Assembly (NCBI RefSeq): GCF_002954765.1
Contig: NZ_MTPW01000001.1
Span: forward strand, 558,001-622,000
Direction of reading: 5' to 3'
DNA: 64,000 nt
DNA from: Nonlabens arenilitoris
GTDB taxonomy: Bacteria; Bacteroidota; Bacteroidia; Flavobacteriales; Flavobacteriaceae
In this document: positions 31,121 to 40,428 of the stretch, in pieces
Layout of the letters: the number at the start of each line of letters is the position of its first letter
Numbering within the stretch: position 1 is the first letter of the stretch
Made by a program: the position numbers and the translations under genes
Notes under the pieces: generated by a model
Databases searched by the model: none
What the model was told of the DNA's origin: nothing
The model's input: the letters and a program-made list of their open reading frames with translations, nothing else

Positions 31121-32236
31121 ATGAGTACTAGACAACCACTTTTAGAACCTATAACGATAGGAGCTGTAGAATTAAAAAATAGAATCGTAATGGCACCTAT
31201 GACTAGATGTAGAGCCACTAACGAATATCAAGCACCAGATCAAAAACATGTAGATTATTACACACAACGTGCAGGCGCTGGATTAATTATCACAGAAGGT
31301 AGCGAGGTTTCAGAAAAAGCGCGAGGTTATCCTTTTGTCGCAGGAATTTTTAACGACGCTCAAGTAGAAGGCTGGAAAAAAGTTGTTGATAGTGTACATG
31401 AAGCTGATGGGAAAATTTTCTTGCAATTATGGCATGTAGGACGTACATCATTACCTGATTACCATGATGGACAACTGCCATGGGCGCCAAGTGCTGTTAA
31501 TCCTAATACAGAATTGCGCAATCAGTACGGTGAAAAAAAGCAAACAGTAGCGCCACACGCCATGTCTGTAGAAGAGATTGAGCAAACTGTAAAAGAATTT
31601 GGAGATGCCGCGGCAAATGCTAAGAAAGCTGGATTTGATGGTGTGGAGATACATAGTTCTAACGGTTATTTAATCCATCAATTCTTTAATAATAAATCTA
31701 ACGTACGCACTGATCAATACGGTGGTAGCAATGAGAATAAGGCACGGTTTTTCTTTGAAGTTCTAGAGGCAGTCGCACAGTCCTTTCCAGAAAACAGAAT
31801 AGGTTGTCGATTAAATCCATCCTTAAATGGTGTTTTTGGAATTGAAGGAACTCCAGATACCATACCATTTTTTGATTACTTAATAAACCGTCTTAATGAG
31901 TATGATCTTGCTTACCTACATCTATCAGAACCGTTTACAGATGTTAGCGATATTGAGTTTTTAGAAAGTGATATTGCAAAACATTACCGTCCTATATACA
32001 AGGGTAATTTAATGATCAATAATGAATTTGATCGCGAGTCTGGTAATCAGGTTATAGAAAACGGACATGCAGATCTAGTCGCATATGGGAAATTATTTAT
32101 CTCAAATCCAGATCTAGCACACAGATTTGAATTAAAAGCAGAAACAGCAGACTGGAATCAAGAAACATTCTATACTCAAGGTCGTGAAGGTTATACAGAC
32201 TATCCTACTTTAGAAGAAGAAAAAGCTAAGAGCTAA
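31121..32236 (+). CDS. Old yellow enzyme family ene-reductase (NADH:flavin oxidoreductase)
   Basis: A 371-aa FMN-dependent TIM barrel of the NemA/OYE class. Typical features are the N-terminal PLLEPITIGAVELKNRIVMAPMTR, LQLWHVGR, the substrate-binding pair in DGVEIHSSNGYLIHQFF (usually HxxN; here HSSN), and the C-terminal flavin region ADLVAYGKLFISNPDL. The family reduces activated C=C bonds and detoxifies electrophiles. It converges with and overlaps the last 11 bp of a TetR gene, which may regulate it. Confidence 0.9.
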   Translation: MSTRQPLLEPITIGAVELKNRIVMAPMTRCRATNEYQAPDQKHVDYYTQRAGAGLIITEGSEVSEKARGYPFVAGIFNDAQVEGWKKVVDSVHEADGKIFLQLWHVGRTSLPDYHDGQLPWAPSAVNPNTELRNQYGEKKQTVAPHAMSVEEIEQTVKEFGDAAANAKKAGFDGVEIHSSNGYLIHQFFNNKSNVRTDQYGGSNENKARFFFEVLEAVAQSFPENRIGCRLNPSLNGVFGIEGTPDTIPFFDYLINRLNEYDLAYLHLSEPFTDVSDIEFLESDIAKHYRPIYKGNLMINNEFDRESGNQVIENGHADLVAYGKLFISNPDLAHRFELKAETADWNQETFYTQGREGYTDYPTLEEEKAKS

Positions 32237-32798
32237 TGCCCTTAAGTAATATTTGAGGCAACTCTTTTTTAAGGTCGGCTACTTCGGTAGTCGACTTTTT
32301 TGGTATCCATAAATAGATAGATCTTAACGTACTTAATAAGTTAAATAGCATCGTTTCCACACTTATATTTTTAAACTCGCCCGCAGAAATTCCACTTTGT
32401 AAAATCTTTTTAAAATCTAGCTCATAAGTCTTACGCAGCAATATATATTCTTGGTAGGCTGCTCCTTCCAGGTGCATCCAGTCGGTATTCAAGACAGCTA
32501 ATGCATTAGTGTATTCCAATGCTATTTTTATGTGAAGAAGTATGAGTTGTTCCGCTTTCGCAAAAGCGGACTTATCATCCATCTCTACTGCATCCATACC
32601 AGCTGTAAACTCATGAGCTACCTCTAGAATGAGTGTCGCCAGTATCTCTTGTTTCCCAGAAATATGATTATACAAACTGGCAGCTTTCATATCCATGGCA
32701 GCAGCAAGATCACGCATAGTAACCGCACTATATCCACGTTCTTTAAATAGTTGAGCTGCGGCTTTGAGAATTTGATTTTTGCGAGTCATAAGATGCAA
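32226..32798 (-). CDS. TetR-family transcriptional regulator
   Basis: A 190-aa regulator. The N-terminal helix-turn-helix reads ILKAAAQLFKERGYSAVTMRDLAAAMDMKAASLYNHISGKQEILATL, a classic TetR pattern (given in parts: recognition helix MKAASLYNHI). The C-terminal ligand domain is unassigned. Two starts are possible, the ATG at 32798 or the one at 32789 (MTRKNQIL); the second fits the family better. It faces the old yellow enzyme gene tail to tail. A palindrome copy encodes SAFAKAE in the middle of the protein. Confidence 0.88.
   Translation of the reverse strand: MHLMTRKNQILKAAAQLFKERGYSAVTMRDLAAAMDMKAASLYNHISGKQEILATLILEVAHEFTAGMDAVEMDDKSAFAKAEQLILLHIKIALEYTNALAVLNTDWMHLEGAAYQEYILLRKTYELDFKKILQSGISAGEFKNISVETMLFNLLSTLRSIYLWIPKKSTTEVADLKKELPQILLKGISS
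32271..32301 (+). terminator. UUCG-capped hairpin terminator for the old yellow enzyme gene, inside the tetR 3' coding end
   Basis: GTCGGCTAC-TTCG-GTAGTCGAC with one G-U pair, then six Ts. It lies within the last codons of the opposite-strand tetR gene. Confidence 0.7.
32553..32568. repeat. 16-bp palindrome, one mismatch, inside tetR
   Basis: CGCTTTCGCAAAAGCG, read on the minus strand as Ala-Phe-Ala-Lys-Ala. Confidence 0.75.
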
Positions 32799-32871
32799 AT
32801 ATAATAGATGAAGGCTATCTTAAAATTGATTAAAAATCTTTAGTGAGTATTAAGAATAATTACTTTTAGAC

Positions 32872-32879
32872 TAGCTTTG
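32872..32879 (+). promoter_or_regulatory. -7 element of the aromatic amino acid hydroxylase gene
   Basis: TAGCTTTG, 18 bp before the ATG at 32897. Confidence 0.5.
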
Positions 32880-32896
32880 AACTTTACCCTACAACA

Positions 32897-34549
32897 ATGC
32901 TAGACAATATAGAAATTAATCCTCTTCTAGAGCGATTACCGCCGCACTTGAAACAGTTTATAAAGCCACAAAACTATGAGCTTTATACCTTTCAAGATCA
33001 AGCAGTATGGCGTCATGTCATGAGAAAAAATGTTGATTTTTTAAGTAAAGTAGCACATGGATCTTATCTAGATGGATTAAAGAAAACTGGTATTTCTATA
33101 GATAACATACCATCTATGTACGGTATGAATCGTATTCTTAAAGAAATAGGCTGGGCTGCTGTGGCTGTAGATGGTTTTATTCCACCAGCGGCATTTATGG
33201 AGTTTCAAGCATATAAAATATTAGTGATCGCGGCTGATATCAGAAAACTAGATAACATTGAATACACTCCAGCGCCAGATATTATTCATGAAGCGGCTGG
33301 TCATGCTCCTATTATTGCAAGTCCAGATTATGCTGAATATTTGAGACGTTTTGGCGAGATAGGTAGTAAGGCGATCTCTAGCGCACACGATCATGAGATG
33401 TATGAGGCTGTACGTAAAATCTCAATTCTTAAAGAAACACGTAGCGATAAACAAAATCCAGCATTAGACAAAGAAATTGCCGCTGCCGAGGCTGATATAG
33501 AACGCCTTCAAAATAAAAAAGTAGAACCTAGTGAAATGTCTTTAATAAGAAATCTACACTGGTGGACTGTTGAATATGGTCTAGTAGGGACTTTAGAAAA
33601 CCCTAAACTATATGGCGCTGGTCTATTGTCTAGCCTAGGTGAAAGTAAAAGCTGTCTAGAAGCTGAGGTAGAGAAAAGACCGTACACCATTGAGGCTGCT
33701 TACCAAGATTTTGATATCACACGCAAACAACCACACCTATATGTAACGCCTAATTTTGCACATTTAAGTGAAGTACTAGAAGAGTTTGCAAACACGATGG
33801 CAGTGCGTAAAGGTGGACATCGAGGATTACAAAAATTAATTAATTCAAAGTCCTTAGGAACTATAGAAATAAGTACTGGATTACAAGTTAGTGGTGTTTT
33901 CACTCGCATGATTACTAATGACGATAATGAGGTAGTATTCTTTGAAACAACTGGTGAAAGCGCTCTAGCTTATCGTGAAAAAGAACTGATAGGTCATGGT
34001 CGTAACACTCACAAAAATGGCTTTTTAAGTCCGCTAGGGAAACTTAAAGGAATCAACCTTGCCATAGAAGATATGGGACCTCGCGACTTACAGGCATATA
34101 ATTTTTATGATAACGAGCGTATTGAATTTACCTATGAAAGCGGTATTAAAGTAGAAGGATTAAACGTGACGGGACAACGTAATATTAATGGAAAATTAAT
34201 GTTGATACAGTTTATAGATTGCACGGTAACTTATAAAGATGAGATTCTATTCTCACCAGAGGATGGAATGCTCAACCTCGCGGTAGGTAAAGAAATTGTA
34301 AGTGCTTATGCTGGTCCTGCGGACTATTATAGCTTTGAACTCGTATTTCATGAAAGTGACACTAAAACGATAAAACCAGTATATTCAAAGCGTGAAATAG
34401 CGATACAAGGATTGTATGAGAAAGTACGCAATTATAGAGAAGAAGATAAGATTAATAAACCTTTACTTGAGAAATTAAAGACACAAATTCAAAATGATTA
34501 TCCTGAACAGTGGTTACTTATTGAGGAAATTGATGAGTTGATAGGCTAA
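32897..34549 (+). CDS. Aromatic amino acid hydroxylase (phenylalanine 4-monooxygenase-like), long form
   Basis: A 550-aa member of the pterin-dependent aromatic amino acid hydroxylase family. The iron ligands are H131 and H136 in HEAAGHAPI and E226 in WWTVEYGL, and YGAGLLSSLGE follows. The spacing between the second His and the Glu is about 50 residues longer than in the mammalian enzyme, because of a helical insertion (around 165-210). About 200 further residues after the catalytic domain have no motif I recognise. The long form is typical of Bacteroidota. The substrate (Phe, Trp or Tyr) cannot be assigned with certainty; Phe is most likely. Confidence 0.88.
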   Translation: MLDNIEINPLLERLPPHLKQFIKPQNYELYTFQDQAVWRHVMRKNVDFLSKVAHGSYLDGLKKTGISIDNIPSMYGMNRILKEIGWAAVAVDGFIPPAAFMEFQAYKILVIAADIRKLDNIEYTPAPDIIHEAAGHAPIIASPDYAEYLRRFGEIGSKAISSAHDHEMYEAVRKISILKETRSDKQNPALDKEIAAAEADIERLQNKKVEPSEMSLIRNLHWWTVEYGLVGTLENPKLYGAGLLSSLGESKSCLEAEVEKRPYTIEAAYQDFDITRKQPHLYVTPNFAHLSEVLEEFANTMAVRKGGHRGLQKLINSKSLGTIEISTGLQVSGVFTRMITNDDNEVVFFETTGESALAYREKELIGHGRNTHKNGFLSPLGKLKGINLAIEDMGPRDLQAYNFYDNERIEFTYESGIKVEGLNVTGQRNINGKLMLIQFIDCTVTYKDEILFSPEDGMLNLAVGKEIVSAYAGPADYYSFELVFHESDTKTIKPVYSKREIAIQGLYEKVRNYREEDKINKPLLEKLKTQIQNDYPEQWLLIEEIDELIG

Positions 34550-35203
34550 TTAAAAACGGTCGATTGGTATTTGAGCATTGACTACCGTGCCATTACCTAT
34601 GGTACTCGTTAATTCTAAAACACCATTTAGCTTTTGAGTAACTTTCCTTAAAGTTTGAATTCCATCACCATTTGGAACAAGGTTACGATCGTAGCCCATT
34701 CCATTATCATGTGTGATTAGATTTAAGTTTCCATCTTCAATGGAAGCGATATTGAAAATATAATTTGCATTTGAATAAAGGGCTGCATTATGTAGCCCTT
34801 CATTAATTATAGTCAATATCGATAATGTTTCTCGTGGCTCAAAGCTTAACAATTCCTTATCAGGAAAATTCATTTTAAAAGTAGAATTACTTTCCAGAGC
34901 AGATTTGTAATAATTTTGAATTTGCTTAGTTGCAACTTCAACGTCTTTTAAGGTAAAAAGGTTCTTGCTAGCCGCAAATTGATAAGTTAATGCAACGGCA
35001 TCTTCTTTAATTTTAGTTTTTTCTGACACTTTTAATTGCAATTCTTTAGTGATTTCATCACGCTGATGTTGTAGCCTTGAAAGTTCGCCATTTTTATTTA
35101 TTAGAGAATTATTATATTGTTTTCTATCCAATTCAGATAAAAAATATATAACCATAAGACCTACTAAAATACCAACGCTGACTAATCCCAAAATTTCTTC
35201 CAT
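34550..35203 (-). CDS. Membrane-anchored HATPase protein (sensor kinase-like, no clear phospho-acceptor His)
   Basis: A 217-aa protein with one N-terminal transmembrane helix (4-24), a coiled coil (about 28-85) and a C-terminal HATPase domain with NEGLHNAALYSNA (N-box), THDNGMGYD (G1) and NGDGIQTL (G2-like). It resembles the NarL-type LytS/NarX kinase catalytic half. In the usual place for a histidine phosphorylation motif I see none, so it may be degenerate or act by another route. Its stop codon abuts that of the aromatic hydroxylase gene, with no gap between the convergent genes. Confidence 0.7.
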   Translation of the reverse strand: MEEILGLVSVGILVGLMVIYFLSELDRKQYNNSLINKNGELSRLQHQRDEITKELQLKVSEKTKIKEDAVALTYQFAASKNLFTLKDVEVATKQIQNYYKSALESNSTFKMNFPDKELLSFEPRETLSILTIINEGLHNAALYSNANYIFNIASIEDGNLNLITHDNGMGYDRNLVPNGDGIQTLRKVTQKLNGVLELTSTIGNGTVVNAQIPIDRF

Positions 35204-35324
35204 ATTTCTAAAGTAAGAATAAAAGTTGTACTAAGTAAAATAGCATTTACTAAAACAATTTAAAAAAAGTATTTACTACTTTGCAGGTAAGTAATTCAAA
35301 AAGAAACGTCTCAAGAAAGAAAAT

Positions 35325-35627
35325 ATGTTCGGCCTATTCAAAAATAAAAAGAAAGAAATCATTAAAAAATACCTAGAAGAAGGTGCACAATTATTAGATG
35401 TACGCACCTCTTCAGAGTTTAATGGTAGTCATATAGAAGGATCTAAGAACATACCCGTTCAAGTTATCGATCAAAAAATGAAAAGTCTTGATAAAGAAAA
35501 GCCTATCATTGTTTATTGTGCGATGGGTGGACGTAGTAATGTAGCGGCTAGCAAATTAAAAGCTAATGGTTTTAAAGTGGTTAACGCTGGTGGTATAGGA
35601 TCTATGAGAAAACATTTAAAACCGTGA
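35325..35627 (+). CDS. Single-domain rhodanese-like sulfurtransferase
   Basis: A 100-aa cytoplasmic rhodanese domain with LLDVRTSSEFNGSHIEGSKNIP and the active-site loop C65-A-M-G-G-R-S. Single-domain rhodaneses of this size carry persulfide sulfur. It has no obvious operon partner, and there is no GTAAC-N4-GTTAC box in front of it, unlike the rhodanese at 47403. Confidence 0.88.
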   Translation: MFGLFKNKKKEIIKKYLEEGAQLLDVRTSSEFNGSHIEGSKNIPVQVIDQKMKSLDKEKPIIVYCAMGGRSNVAASKLKANGFKVVNAGGIGSMRKHLKP

Positions 35628-35661
35628 TACTTTAGTTATATATTCTTCCTACTTTTAAATC

Positions 35662-36507
35662 ATGAAATTAGATTACCATAGCATAAAGGATAACGGAAGG
35701 CTGACTATTACCAGTTTTCAATGTGGACCATCATTACAACTTTTACAAGAAAAAGGACTTTATAAAATTGTATGGTGTACTGAAGGCGAAGAAACATTAG
35801 TAGTTGATGGATATGATGTGATTCTTAAAAAAAATCAGGTCCTATTTTGTACACCAGTTAATATCGTAGATATTCCTAAGGATAACTATGGCCTAATTGC
35901 ATTTGTTTTCAATAGAGAATTCTATTGCATACAACACAACGATCCCGAAGTCTCTTGCATGGGACTTCTTTTCTATGGATCATCTAATGCACCTATTATC
36001 AACTTATCAGTAAAAGAACAAGCCAGCTTTAACGCTATGCTAGTTCTCTTTCAAGAAGAGTTTGAAACCAGAGATCATATTCAAGGTGAGATGTTGCGCA
36101 CATTATTAAAAAGAATGTTGATCACCTCTACTCGATTAATTAAACAAGATAGTAATCAAGCAAGCCTTTCAGTTAAACAAGTAGACTTAATTAGAAAGTT
36201 TAATATACTCGTGGAGCAGCATTATAAAGATAAACACCAAGTAGCTGATTATGCAGACTTGCTATTTAAATCTCCTAAGACTCTATCAAATTTTTTTAAG
36301 AAACACGATGTAAAATCGCCATTAAAAATTATTAATGAACGTATCACTGCGGAGGCGAAAAGACTTTTACTCTACTCAGACAAAAGTGCTGAAGAAATAG
36401 CTTATGAATTGGGTTACAAAGAGCCTAGTCATTTCTCAAAATTTTTTAAAACACAGGTAGGTACATCACCACTATCGTTTAGAAAAGAGCATCAATTCAT
36501 TTCATAG
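35662..36507 (+). CDS. AraC-family transcriptional regulator
   Basis: A 281-aa regulator with an N-terminal cupin-like sensing domain (about 1-130) and a C-terminal double helix-turn-helix (about 185-278). The latter shows the YADLLFKSPKTLSNFFKK recognition region and the second motif SAEEIAYELGYKEPSHFSKFFK. It converges on the carboxymuconolactone decarboxylase-like gene at 36594, separated by a hairpin. Its target is unknown. Confidence 0.9.
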   Translation: MKLDYHSIKDNGRLTITSFQCGPSLQLLQEKGLYKIVWCTEGEETLVVDGYDVILKKNQVLFCTPVNIVDIPKDNYGLIAFVFNREFYCIQHNDPEVSCMGLLFYGSSNAPIINLSVKEQASFNAMLVLFQEEFETRDHIQGEMLRTLLKRMLITSTRLIKQDSNQASLSVKQVDLIRKFNILVEQHYKDKHQVADYADLLFKSPKTLSNFFKKHDVKSPLKIINERITAEAKRLLLYSDKSAEEIAYELGYKEPSHFSKFFKTQVGTSPLSFRKEHQFIS

Positions 36508-36515
36508 AATTAAAA

Positions 36516-36550
36516 AAACAGGGCTGTTTATAATAAAACAGACCTGTTTC
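36516..36550. terminator. Bidirectional hairpin between convergent genes
   Basis: The arms AAACAGGGCTGTTT and AAACAGACCTGTTT pair with two mismatches, and each arm is also self-complementary. Confidence 0.55.
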
Positions 36551-36593
36551 AACCAACCAACTATGAAAAACTAATTTTTTAACTTAATAAACA

Positions 36594-37133
36594 TTAAGCC
36601 TTTAATGGTGCCACAGCAGGAAAATCTACAGGCACTTGTGTTGTATTATGTAGATAATTTGAAATAGTTTTATCACCTACTAACACAATAGTATCAACTA
36701 AATTTTCTTGAGTATAACCAGCTGCTAAAAAAGCATCAACTACAGCCTGATCTGCTTTACCTCTATTTTCTGTGATGTTTTTTGCAAGACCTGCTAGCGC
36801 ATTATAACTAGATTGAAAAGTTGCCTTACCTGCTCTCAATTCTAATATTTGCTCTTCAGTAAAGCCATTCATTTGAGCAATTGCAGTATGTGCAGCAAGA
36901 CAGTAAGAACAGCCATTAACCTCACTTACAGCAAGATTTACAACTTCTTTCTCTTTATTATTTAAAGAGGTTTTAGATCCAGCAAAAGAAAGATAATTAT
37001 TCAATGCATTATTTGATAATGCATAGGTTGCATATAAATTAGGAACAAAACCTAATTGCTTTTCTAGGTTATCAAAGATTCCTTGATTCACTTCGTTTAC
37101 TTCACTTCTTTGTGGTACATTAAATGTTGCCAT
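36594..37133 (-). CDS. Carboxymuconolactone decarboxylase/AhpD-like family protein
   Basis: A 179-aa protein of the CMD family. The redox motif C-S-Y-C followed by LAAH is present in VNGCSYCLAAHTAI, which in AhpD-like members supports peroxidase activity. Length is typical of the peroxidase-related subgroup. Its regulator could be the AraC gene that faces it, but the sequence does not prove this. Confidence 0.85.
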   Translation of the reverse strand: MATFNVPQRSEVNEVNQGIFDNLEKQLGFVPNLYATYALSNNALNNYLSFAGSKTSLNNKEKEVVNLAVSEVNGCSYCLAAHTAIAQMNGFTEEQILELRAGKATFQSSYNALAGLAKNITENRGKADQAVVDAFLAAGYTQENLVDTIVLVGDKTISNYLHNTTQVPVDFPAVAPLKA

Positions 37134-37300
37134 GATATAATATTATTTTAATTATTGTTATTTTCTTATCCCTTAGGACACTACAAAGATGCGATGGTGA
37201 TTAGGTTCAAAATGTATTAGCTTTTCCCGTCTACTATTCTATTATTCCCGATACAATAATTTACTAATGGTGTAGTATCTTTATAGGAAAATTTCCTACC

Positions 37301-40300
37301 ATGAATAAGTTGTATTATATCCTATTGACACTTGTTGTTCTCGCTTTCGCGAAAGCGGAATCTCAACAGTTACCAGAACCACCAGAAGAGCAGAAATTCT
37401 ATGAATCACAGGAGTTTAGACTCTTGGGACCATTCCGTGGTGGACGTAGTGCTGCGGTTACAGGAGTACCTGGAAAACCTAATTTATTCTATTTTGGTAG
37501 TACAGGTGGTGGCGTGTGGAAAACTGTAGATGGTGGACGTACCTGGAGCAATATTTCTGATGGATTTTTTGGTGGATCTATCGGTGCTGTAAGTGTTGCA
37601 CCTAGTGATCACAATGTGATATATGTAGGTGGTGGCGAGAAAACGGTGCGTGGTAATGTATCTAGTGGCTATGGAATATGGAAGACAGAAGATGCTGGTA
37701 AAACATGGACAGAAGCTGGATTACCTAAAAGCCGTCATGTCCCTAGAATCGTTATCGATCCCAACGACCACAATACCGTCTATGCCGCTGTATTAGGTAA
37801 CATCTATAAACCTACTTCAGATCGTGGCGTTTATAAAAGTACTGATGGCGGTAAAACATGGAGTAAAAAACTATTTACTAATGATCTTGCTGGCGCGGTA
37901 GATTTAATCATAGATCCTAGTAACCCACGTGTGTTGTATGCAAGCACATGGCGATTACAACGTACACCATACAGTCTATCTAGTGGTGGCGATGGCAGTG
38001 CTTTATGGAAAAGTAACGATTATGGAGAAACATGGAAAGAGATCTCAAAAAATGAAGGTTTTGCAAAAGGAATTTTAGGTATTATGGGAATTACCGTTTC
38101 ACCTGTAGATTCTGACAGACTATATGCTATTGTAGAAAATAAAGATCAAGGTGGATTGTACCGTAGTGATGACGCTGGTTTAACTTGGAAAAAAACTAAT
38201 GATGACCGCAGTTTAAGACAACGTGCGTGGTATTATACACGTATATATGCAGACACAAAAGATGTCGATAAAGTTTATGTTGTTAATGTCAACTATCATA
38301 AAAGTACAGATGGTGGTAAAAACTTTTCTAGCGCAAGAGCACCACATGGTGATCATCACGATCTATGGATCGCACCAGAAGATTCTGACCGTATGATTAT
38401 GGGAGATGATGGTGGCGCACAAATCACTTATGATGGTGGCGAGACCTGGAGCACTTATCACAACCAGCCTACCGCACAATATTACCGTGTGACTACAGAT
38501 AATTCATTTCCATATAGAATTTATGTAGCACAACAAGATAATGGTACGATAAGAATACCTCATCGTACGACTGGACGTAGCATTACAGAAAATGATTGGG
38601 AAGGAACAGCTGGTGGCGAGAGTGCACATATTGCGGTAGACCCTAAAGATAATGATATTGTATACGGTGGTAGTTATGGCGGTTATCTAACTCGTTATAA
38701 TCACAAGACTAAATCACAACGTGCGATTAATGTATGGCCAGACAACCCAATGGGACATGGTGCCGAAGGAATGAAATACCGTTTTCAATGGAATTTCCCT
38801 ATTCTATTTTCTCAACATGAGCCTAATAAATTATATGCATTTTCAAACAATGTGCATGTAACCACAAACGAAGGTCAGAGCTGGGAAACCATTTCACCAG
38901 ATTTGACTAGAAACGATCCTACAAAACTAGTTTCTAGTGGTGGACCGATTACACAAGACAACACCAGTGTAGAGTATTACTGTACCATTTTTGCCGCGGC
39001 AGAATCGCCTTTAAAAGCTGGCGAGCTTTGGGTAGGAAGTGACGATGGACTTGTGCACCTTTCTAAAGATGGTGGTAAAAACTGGAGCAATGTTACTCCT
39101 AAAGGTTTGCCAGAATGGGCACAAATCAATAGCATCGAGCCTAGTCGTTATGATGCGGCAACATGTTACTTCGCTGCAACTCGTTACAAATTGGGTGATT
39201 TTGCCCCTTATTTATATAAGACTACCGATTATGGAAAGTCATGGAAAAAAATAACCGATGGCATCCCATCAGAACATTTTTCTAGAGTGGTAAGAGAAGA
39301 CGATCAAGTAAAGGGCATGTTGTATGCCGGTACAGAAACTGGACTGTATATCTCTACTAATGATGGAAAAACATGGAAATCTTTCCAGATGAATTTACCT
39401 ATCGTACCTATTACAGACCTTGCTGTAAAGGATAATAATTTAGTCATCGCAACCCAAGGAAGAAGTTTATGGATACATGATGATCTAGGATTAGTGAGAG
39501 AGGCTTTTTCTAGTTCGCTTTTGCGAAAGCAAGACGTAAACAAACTTTTCAAACCTAAAACAGCTTACCGTATGGCAGGAAATGGTCGTGCAGGTTCACT
39601 TACTGCAGGAGCAAATCATCCGGCAGGAGTACAAGTACATTTTTATATTCCGACGTTGAAAGAAAAAGACAGTGTATCACTTTCTTTTTATGACTCTAAA
39701 AACGAATTGATTAAATCCTATGCTACCTATGATAAGAAGAATAAATTAAAAGTAAAACAAGGTGCTAATTCCTTTAACTGGGATACAGTTTATGACGGTG
39801 CAGAAAAATTACCAGGCATGATTCTATGGTGGGCAAATATGTCTGGCCCTAAAGCCGTACCTGGATCGTATAAAGTAGAATTATCAATAAACGGCGAGCA
39901 GCAATCTCAACCTATTACTATTATCTCTTCGCCTAATAGCGAGGCTAGTGATGCAGACATGCTGGCACAATTTAATTATGTAAATGAAGTAAATGCTACC
40001 GTCGACAAAGCTCATAAATCTATTAAAAATATACGTGCATTTAATAAAAAACTAAGTGCTTTTGAAACGTTATATGGAGATAGAGAAGAACAAGGTATTA
40101 AGGAAATGATTGCTCTGTCCCAAGAGATGAAAAAGAAATTTAGCGAGGTAGAAAAAGCGCTTTATCAAACTAAAAACCGCAGTGGTCAAGACCCTTTAAA
40201 TTTCCCTATTAAATTAACTAATAAACTGGCTCACTTGAATAGTCTGGCACAAATAGGTGACTTTGCCCCTACCTCACAAAGTATAGAAGTTAAAGATGAA

Positions 40301-40426
40301 TTAACTACTGAGATAGAAAAGCAACTGGCTATTTTTGACCAAGTTTTACAATCAGATATTAAAAAATTTAATGATCAATTTAATGCCTTGAATTTAGATT
40401 ACTTAGTGATTGAAAAGGAAGATTAA
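37301..40426 (+). CDS. Secreted VPS10/sortilin-like BNR-repeat (WD40-type propeller) protein
   Basis: A 1041-aa exported protein. A signal peptide ends in the sequence AFAKA-ES, which is encoded by the palindrome and matches an A-x-A cleavage motif. Repeated SxDGGxTW Asp-box motifs run along residues about 60-700 (for example STDGGKTWS, SNDYGETWK, TYDGGETWS, SKDGGKNWS, STNDGKTWK). This marks a tandem beta-propeller of the sortilin/glycosyl-hydrolase type. The C-terminal 300 residues contain a beta domain and a coiled coil. Proteins of this type are common in marine Bacteroidota; no enzymatic activity is established. Confidence 0.85.
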   Translation: MNKLYYILLTLVVLAFAKAESQQLPEPPEEQKFYESQEFRLLGPFRGGRSAAVTGVPGKPNLFYFGSTGGGVWKTVDGGRTWSNISDGFFGGSIGAVSVAPSDHNVIYVGGGEKTVRGNVSSGYGIWKTEDAGKTWTEAGLPKSRHVPRIVIDPNDHNTVYAAVLGNIYKPTSDRGVYKSTDGGKTWSKKLFTNDLAGAVDLIIDPSNPRVLYASTWRLQRTPYSLSSGGDGSALWKSNDYGETWKEISKNEGFAKGILGIMGITVSPVDSDRLYAIVENKDQGGLYRSDDAGLTWKKTNDDRSLRQRAWYYTRIYADTKDVDKVYVVNVNYHKSTDGGKNFSSARAPHGDHHDLWIAPEDSDRMIMGDDGGAQITYDGGETWSTYHNQPTAQYYRVTTDNSFPYRIYVAQQDNGTIRIPHRTTGRSITENDWEGTAGGESAHIAVDPKDNDIVYGGSYGGYLTRYNHKTKSQRAINVWPDNPMGHGAEGMKYRFQWNFPILFSQHEPNKLYAFSNNVHVTTNEGQSWETISPDLTRNDPTKLVSSGGPITQDNTSVEYYCTIFAAAESPLKAGELWVGSDDGLVHLSKDGGKNWSNVTPKGLPEWAQINSIEPSRYDAATCYFAATRYKLGDFAPYLYKTTDYGKSWKKITDGIPSEHFSRVVREDDQVKGMLYAGTETGLYISTNDGKTWKSFQMNLPIVPITDLAVKDNNLVIATQGRSLWIHDDLGLVREAFSSSLLRKQDVNKLFKPKTAYRMAGNGRAGSLTAGANHPAGVQVHFYIPTLKEKDSVSLSFYDSKNELIKSYATYDKKNKLKVKQGANSFNWDTVYDGAEKLPGMILWWANMSGPKAVPGSYKVELSINGEQQSQPITIISSPNSEASDADMLAQFNYVNEVNATVDKAHKSIKNIRAFNKKLSAFETLYGDREEQGIKEMIALSQEMKKKFSEVEKALYQTKNRSGQDPLNFPIKLTNKLAHLNSLAQIGDFAPTSQSIEVKDELTTEIEKQLAIFDQVLQSDIKKFNDQFNALNLDYLVIEKED
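37342..37357. repeat. 16-bp palindrome CGCTTTCGCGAAAGCG, inside the signal-peptide coding region
   Basis: Exact copy, read as Ala-Phe-Ala-Lys-Ala at the likely signal peptidase site. Confidence 0.9.
39516..39530. repeat. 16-bp palindrome, one mismatch, in the BNR protein gene
   Basis: CGCTTTTGCGAAAGC, read in the third frame as Leu-Leu-Arg-Lys. Confidence 0.7.
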
Positions 40427-40428
40427 TT

